Positions 60,257-64,000 of a DNA stretch of 64,000 bases are shown in pieces. The notes below the pieces were generated by a model. It was not told the origin of the DNA. It did not search any database and saw only the letters and a list, made by a program, of their open reading frames with translations. Each line of letters opens with the position of its first letter. Positions within the stretch are counted from its first letter, which is position 1. A program made the position numbers and the translations under genes. The stretch spans positions 1 to 64,000 of the forward strand of contig NZ_BNBC01000041.1 in NCBI RefSeq assembly GCF_014654675.1. The letters run 5' to 3'. This stretch comes from Streptomyces spiralis. GTDB lineage: Bacteria > Actinomycetota > Actinomycetes > Streptomycetales > Streptomycetaceae.

Positions 60257-61036
60257 GTGCCGGTCCTCCCCGGAGCCGAGCCGTTCCGCCATGAGGGCGG
60301 GGAGGTCGGCGTCCTCCTCTGCCACGGCTTCACCGGTTCCCCCCAGTCGCTGCGTTCCTGGGCCGAGTATCTCGCCGAGCGCGGCCTGACCGTCTCGCTC
60401 CCGCTGCTGCCCGGGCACGGGACGCGCTGGGAGGACATGGCGATCACCGGCTGGCAGGACTGGTACGCGGAGGTGGACCGCGAGCTGCGCGCCCTGCGCG
60501 AGCGGTGCGCGCACGTGTTCGTGGCGGGGCTGTCCATGGGCGGTGCGCTGGCGCTCCGGCTGGCGGCGCGGCACGGGGACGCGGTCGCCGGGGTCGTGGT
60601 GGTCAACCCGGCAAACAAGGTGCACGGCCTGTCCGCGTACGCCCTGCCCGTCGCCCGGCACCTGGTGCGCACCACCAAGGGCATCGCCAGCGACATCGCC
60701 AAGGCGGACAGCGCGGAACTGGGCTACGACCGGGTCCCGCTGCACTGCGCGCACTCGCTCAGGGCCTTCTTCCGGCTGGTCGACGGCGAGCTTCCGCAGG
60801 TCACGCAGCCGTTGCTGCTTCTGCGCAGCCCCCAGGACCATGTGGTGCCGCCGGCCGACTCGGCGCGGATCCTCAGCCGGGTCTCCTCCGTGGACGTCAC
60901 CGAGGTGCTGCTGGAACACAGCTACCACGTCGCGACGTTGGACAACGACGCGGACCGGATCTTCGGGGAGAGCTTCGGCTTCATCGGCCGGATCGCACCC
61001 AGTGTCGGCAAGGAAGGGACGGCGGCAGGTGGCTGA
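60257..61036 (+). CDS. Alpha/beta-hydrolase (carboxylesterase / monoacylglycerol lipase-like)
   Basis: 259-residue alpha/beta hydrolase. Oxyanion loop: GVLLCHGFTGSPQSLRSWAE. Nucleophile S93 in VAGLSMGGALALRLAAR. Acid in LLLRSPQDHVVPPADSARIL and His in LLEHSYHVATLDNDAD. The layout matches the Est30-type carboxylesterases. The start is GTG 60257 with AGGAG upstream; an upstream in-frame GTG (60152) would add 35 unconserved residues. Divergent from the acyltransferase, so the pair may share lipid substrates, which is inference. It overlaps the next gene by 8 bp. Confidence 0.9.
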   Translation: MPVLPGAEPFRHEGGEVGVLLCHGFTGSPQSLRSWAEYLAERGLTVSLPLLPGHGTRWEDMAITGWQDWYAEVDRELRALRERCAHVFVAGLSMGGALALRLAARHGDAVAGVVVVNPANKVHGLSAYALPVARHLVRTTKGIASDIAKADSAELGYDRVPLHCAHSLRAFFRLVDGELPQVTQPLLLLRSPQDHVVPPADSARILSRVSSVDVTEVLLEHSYHVATLDNDADRIFGESFGFIGRIAPSVGKEGTAAGG

Positions 61037-61688
61037 GCACGACTCCGACCGCGAGGGCCGCGAGAACCGCGAGCCGGTCGAGCCGGTGAAGCCGGCGGCC
61101 GATGCGGCCGATGCAGCCGGATCCGACGAGCCGGGCGGGCCGGAAGGCGGCACGCCCTTCGACGAGGAGGCCGCCTGGGCGGCGATCGTCGCCGGGTACG
61201 GCGACGAGCCGCCGGACCCGCCGGGCGCGCGGCCGTTCCGGCCGATCGAGGACCTGGTGCTGCCGGACATGCCGGGCGAGGACGACGATCCTCCCCGGTC
61301 CGAGCGGCCGAAGGAGGAGGGGAAGCCGGCCCCGGCCGGCCCGCCGCTCGGCAGCTCCGTCTCCTTCGCGCCGGGCGTCGCGGGCCCGCGCGACTACTCG
61401 CCGCGCGAGCCGTCCGACGACGACTTCGGCGATGACGACGAGGGCCACTTCGTGCCGCCGGAGCCGCCGCCGCTGCCCGATGCGGACGCGACCGCCAAGT
61501 TCGCCTGGCTCGGCGTCGTCGGCGGCCCGGTGCTGCTCCTGCTGGCCGTGCTGCTCGGCTGGGACATGACCTGGTGGCTGACCACCCTCTGCATCGGCGG
61601 CTTCCTCGGCGGCATCGTGACCCTGGTGGCCCGCATGAAGCCCGGCGACGAGGACGGAGACGACCCGGGCCGCGGGGCGGTGGTGTAG
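61029..61688 (+). CDS. Acidic membrane protein of unknown function
   Basis: 219 residues. The first 150 are hydrophilic, strongly acidic and Pro-rich (EEAAWAAIVAGYGDEPPDPP, EPSDDDFGDDDEGHFVPPEP). The only hydrophobic part is two adjacent segments near the end (FAWLGVVGGPVLLLLAVLLG and TTLCIGGFLGGIVTLVARM). The start is GTG 61029, overlapping the hydrolase gene, with AAGGAAGGG upstream. Common among Streptomyces next to this hydrolase; no activity is known. Confidence 0.82.
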   Translation: MAEHDSDREGRENREPVEPVKPAADAADAAGSDEPGGPEGGTPFDEEAAWAAIVAGYGDEPPDPPGARPFRPIEDLVLPDMPGEDDDPPRSERPKEEGKPAPAGPPLGSSVSFAPGVAGPRDYSPREPSDDDFGDDDEGHFVPPEPPPLPDADATAKFAWLGVVGGPVLLLLAVLLGWDMTWWLTTLCIGGFLGGIVTLVARMKPGDEDGDDPGRGAVV

Positions 61689-61704
61689 ACACCCCCTAGG
61701 GGGT
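61688..61704. repeat. Second copy of the CTAG-centred palindrome
   Basis: GACACCCCCTAGGGGGT, identical over 17 bases to 55-71. It spans the end of the rightward membrane-protein gene and contains the TAG stop codon (61698-61696) of the leftward phosphohydrolase gene, so it can serve as a shared terminator. Confidence 0.7.
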
Positions 61705-62445
61705 CGCCGGGATCTTGAGGGCGGCCAGGACCGGGAGGTGGTCCGTGGCCGATCGGAGGTCCTGCGCGGTCACTCCGGGGTGGTCGTGGGGGACGCCGCA
61801 GGCGAGGATCTCGATGCCGGGGGTGGCGAAGATCGCGTCGATGCGGCGGTCGGGCTCAATGGCGTTCCAGGTGAGTTCGCCGCCCCAGGGGGCCGTGGCC
61901 CGGGCGTCCTGGAGGGTGGCGGCCAGGCGGCGGAACGTCGGGCCGTCCGGTGCCTCGTTGATGTCGCCGCCCGCGATCGCATGCTCGACGCCCATCCCGG
62001 CCAGCCGGTCCAGGAGCATGCCGCCCTGCTCGTAGCGCTCGTTCCGGTCGAGCGAGAGATGGCAGCCGAGCACGCCGAGCCGGGCACCGCCGAACCGGAC
62101 GACCGCCGTGGCCAGGCCCCTGCGGTGCATCCCCGGGGTGAGCGGCAGCAGCACGTCCTCGGTCCGCTCGACGGTGGCGCGCAACGAGCACAGCAGCGCC
62201 GGACCCGCGGCCGTGGCGCCCCCGGTGAGCATCACCAGATCCGACTTCCGCGCCAGCCGCGCCAGCTTCTTGCGCCAGCGGAAGAACCGGGGCGCCTCCT
62301 GGAGGAGGACGAGATCGGGCGCGCAGGCCCTGATCACCCGGGCGAGGGCGTCGGTGTCGTCCCGCATGGACCGGATGTTGTAGGTCAGGACGCGGATGAC
62401 GGCGGAACCGTCCGGTTCCGTACGGGAGTTGGGAAGCAGCGCCAT
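61696..62445 (-). CDS. Endonuclease/exonuclease/phosphatase-family protein
   Basis: 249-residue EEP-fold metal-dependent phosphohydrolase. Conserved motifs: IRVLTYNIRSMRDD (Asn), LVLLQEAPRFFRW (metal Glu), GVLGCHLSLDRNERY (His), IAGGDINEAPDGPTF (Asp/Asn) and the C-terminal SATDHLPVLA (Asp-His). The substrate could be DNA, a lipid or a nucleotide. ATG 62445 lies seven bases after TACATT (62458-62453), consistent with a leaderless mRNA; no Shine-Dalgarno is seen. Confidence 0.88.
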   Translation of the reverse strand: MALLPNSRTEPDGSAVIRVLTYNIRSMRDDTDALARVIRACAPDLVLLQEAPRFFRWRKKLARLARKSDLVMLTGGATAAGPALLCSLRATVERTEDVLLPLTPGMHRRGLATAVVRFGGARLGVLGCHLSLDRNERYEQGGMLLDRLAGMGVEHAIAGGDINEAPDGPTFRRLAATLQDARATAPWGGELTWNAIEPDRRIDAIFATPGIEILACGVPHDHPGVTAQDLRSATDHLPVLAALKIPATP

Positions 62446-62522
62446 GTGGATCAATGTACGCCCAGGGCCGGGGCGCGAGGTTCATGGGCGACCGCCGGTC
62501 CGTCGTGGCCCGTCGCGCCGCT

Positions 62523-62535
62523 CCCCGCGCCCCTG
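62523..62535. repeat. Copy of the dispersed CCCCGCGCCCCTG element
   Basis: Identical to 7234-7246, within the 104-bp gap between glkA and the phosphohydrolase gene. Confidence 0.4.
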
Positions 62536-62549
62536 TACCGCACGGCGTC

Positions 62550-63503
62550 TCACATGATCGGGTCGGGCTCCCGGGCGAGGTCGGCCGCGCCCACCAGGCC
62601 GGCCTTGTTGCCGAGCTGGGCGGCCAGCACGTCGGCGACCGGGCGCCAGTTGCCGCCGACCAGCCAGCGCTTGTAGGACTTGCGGATCGGGTCCAGGACC
62701 AGCTCGCCCTCGTCGGACAGGCCGCCGCCGACGATGAAGGCGGACGGGTCGAAGAGGGAGGCCAGGTCGGCGAGGCCGGCGCCGACCCAGCGGGCCAGCT
62801 CGCGGTAGGAGTCGACGGCGACGGGACAGCCCTGGCGGGCGGCCATCGAGATGTGCTTGCCCTCGATCCCCTCGGGGGTGCCGTTGCCGAGGGCCAGCAG
62901 CACCTGGGCGCTCTCCGGGGTGGCGTTGGCGCGCTGCTTGGCGTACCGCACGAGCGCGCGGCCGGAGGCGTACTGCTCCCAGCAGCCCTGCGAGCCGCAG
63001 CCGCACAGCAGGCCGTCCGGGACCATCCGGATGTGCCCGAACTCGGCGGCCACGCCGAAGTGGCCGCGGCGCAGCTTGTTGCCGATGATGATGCCGCCGC
63101 CGAGACCGGTGCCGAGCGTGATGCAGATGACGTTGCGGTGGCCCTTGCCGGCACCGAACTTGTACTCGCCCCAGGCCGCGGCGTTCGCGTCGTTCTCCAC
63201 GACGACCGGGAGGCCGACGCGCGCCTCGACCTTCTCCTTCAGCGGCTCGTTGCGCCAGTGGATGTTGGGCGCGAAGTAGACCGTCGAGCGCTGCCGGTTG
63301 ACGTAGCCGGCGGCCCCGATGCCCACGCCGACGATCTCGTGCCCCGCGCGTGCGCCCTCCACCGCCGAGGCGATGGCGTCCACGATGGCCTCGGGCGTGG
63401 TGGGGGTCGGCACCTTGAAGGTCGAGAGGATGTTGCCTTCCTCGTCGACCACGCCGGCCGCGATCTTCGTGCCGCCGATGTCGACGCCGATGGTGAGTCC
63501 CAT
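62550..63503 (-). CDS. glkA: Glucokinase (ROK family)
   Basis: 317-residue ATP-dependent glucokinase, central to carbon catabolite repression in Streptomyces. ATP site: GLTIGVDIGGTKIAAGVV. Sugar site: VVVENDANAAAWGEYKFG and the ROK motif HIRMVPDGLLCGCGSQGC with its Cys-rich zinc site. The length equals that known for the S. coelicolor enzyme. The ATG is at 63503. It follows the gene that runs off the right edge. Confidence 0.97.
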   Translation of the reverse strand: MGLTIGVDIGGTKIAAGVVDEEGNILSTFKVPTPTTPEAIVDAIASAVEGARAGHEIVGVGIGAAGYVNRQRSTVYFAPNIHWRNEPLKEKVEARVGLPVVVENDANAAAWGEYKFGAGKGHRNVICITLGTGLGGGIIIGNKLRRGHFGVAAEFGHIRMVPDGLLCGCGSQGCWEQYASGRALVRYAKQRANATPESAQVLLALGNGTPEGIEGKHISMAARQGCPVAVDSYRELARWVGAGLADLASLFDPSAFIVGGGLSDEGELVLDPIRKSYKRWLVGGNWRPVADVLAAQLGNKAGLVGAADLAREPDPIM

Positions 63504-63599
63504 GAATCCCTCAGTTTCGGTCGAGCCCCGCTACGGCCAACCGTACCCGAGGCCCTGCCGTCGGATTCGCCTCGTCCACCCGCTGGGCAGGCGGGACGC

Positions 63600-63695
63600 C
63601 GCGGCAGGACGGGCGGTCCGGGGCGGCGGGACGGCCGGTCCAGGACGACAGGACGGCAGAACGGCAGGACGACACGGTCCGGGACGGCAGGACGG
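63600..63695. repeat. ACGGCAGGAC-type short repeats upstream of glkA
   Basis: The plus strand is built from repeated GGACGGC/ACGGCAGGAC words between the stop of the edge gene and the glkA start (gap 63504-63695). They could be slippage products; no promoter was recognised among them. Confidence 0.4.
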
Positions 63696-64000
63696 TCAGT
63701 CCAGGTCGATGCGTTCCCCGCCGCCGGCGCCCTCGCCCCCGTCGCGGCGGTCGTCGCGGTCGTCCAGGCCGTCCCTCAGGTCGTCGTCCAGGCCGCTCGC
63801 ACGGGACGTCCAGCGGCGCTCCTGGGCCTCGACGGCCGAGCGGTAGGCGGCGAGGAGCTCGCTGCCGGCCGCGGCCAGGTGGTCGAAGACGTCCGGGTTG
63901 CGCTCGATGACGGGTTCCACGGCCGCCTTCGCCTGCTGCACGACCTGCCGCACCACCTGCTGGGCTGCGGGCCCGGCGACCGCGCCGAGCAGCGGCGTCT
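63696..64000 (-). CDS. C-terminal part of a glkA-upstream protein (SCO2127-like), partial
   Basis: The frame is open from the right edge to TGA at 63698-63696, about 101 codons, and the start lies outside the window. The visible part has a helical stretch (VVRQVVQQAKAAVEPVIERN, HLAAAGSELLAAYRSAVEAQ) and an acidic end (LDDDLRDGLDDRDDRRDGGE). Position and composition fit the protein encoded before glkA in S. coelicolor (SCO2127), which from memory was linked to glucose repression. Confidence 0.75.
   Translation of the reverse strand, partial: TPLLGAVAGPAAQQVVRQVVQQAKAAVEPVIERNPDVFDHLAAAGSELLAAYRSAVEAQERRWTSRASGLDDDLRDGLDDRDDRRDGGEGAGGGERIDLD

Overview
This window is a GC-rich actinobacterial chromosome segment, almost certainly from a Streptomyces. 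The coding sequences show extreme third-position G/C bias and frequent GTG and TTG starts. The gene order is the one known for the Streptomyces division and cell-wall (dcw) region and its flank up to glkA. No rRNA, tRNA, CRISPR array, transposase, integrase or other mobile element was seen; this is core chromosome.

Layout. (1) 80-3350, leftward: a GNAT acetyltransferase, an RluD-type pseudouridine synthase, lspA, and a DksA/TraR zinc-finger protein with a long histone-like basic tail. (2) 3650-7106, rightward: ileS behind a T-box leader. (3) 7335-25452, leftward: the dcw cluster rsmH-ftsL-ftsI-murE-murF-mraY-murD-ftsW-murG-ftsQ-ftsZ-pgeF-yggS-sepF-yggT-divIVA, most genes joined by 4-bp ATGA/GTGA overlaps. 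(4) 25848-31585, rightward: a beta-carbonic anhydrase and a MoxR / DUF58 / TgpA-type transglutaminase operon. (5) 31796-34194, leftward: DUF3040 protein, methyltransferase, SAV_6107-type HEPN protein. (6) 34285-37932, rightward: an ABC-type ATPase with degraded motifs, a YhgE/Pip membrane protein and a TetR regulator, with a TetR-like operator at the promoter. (7) 38481-47522: a CrtI-like oxidoreductase, a membrane protein with a Tyr/Gly/Gln-rich tail, metF, thiE, an Rv2175c-like DNA-binding protein, a ferredoxin-reductase-like flavoprotein, and thiO-thiS-thiG behind a TPP riboswitch. (8) 47762-57106: a PASTA kinase, endonuclease IV, a molybdopterin oxidoreductase, bacterioferritin and its ferredoxin, class II DAHP synthase, a fused anthranilate synthase behind a Trp attenuator, and a 6-phosphofructokinase. 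(9) 57325-64000: a two-component system, an acyltransferase, a carboxylesterase, a membrane protein, an EEP-family phosphohydrolase, glkA, and the end of the gene upstream of glkA.

How the genes work together. Region 3 makes lipid II (MurD/E/F, MraY, MurG), polymerises it at the septum (FtsW, FtsI) and holds the divisome scaffold (FtsZ, SepF, FtsQ, FtsL) beside the polar-growth organiser DivIVA. Three RNA-level switches sense metabolites: uncharged tRNA-Ile (T-box, ileS), thiamine pyrophosphate (thiO operon) and charged tRNA-Trp (Trp-Trp-Trp leader). DAHP synthase and anthranilate synthase are divergent neighbours that feed aromatic amino-acid synthesis. Phosphofructokinase and glucokinase sit near the right end.

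Most of the window is well-known core biology. The points most worth checking are: the GXHH active-site motif of IleRS; PPi-type residues (Asp104/Lys125) in the phosphofructokinase; the ATPase-YhgE-TetR operon with its operator; the HEPN protein carrying an R-x4-H motif; the prion-like tail protein; two perfect DnaA boxes outside any visible oriC; and a 17-bp CTAG-centred palindrome at both ends of the window.
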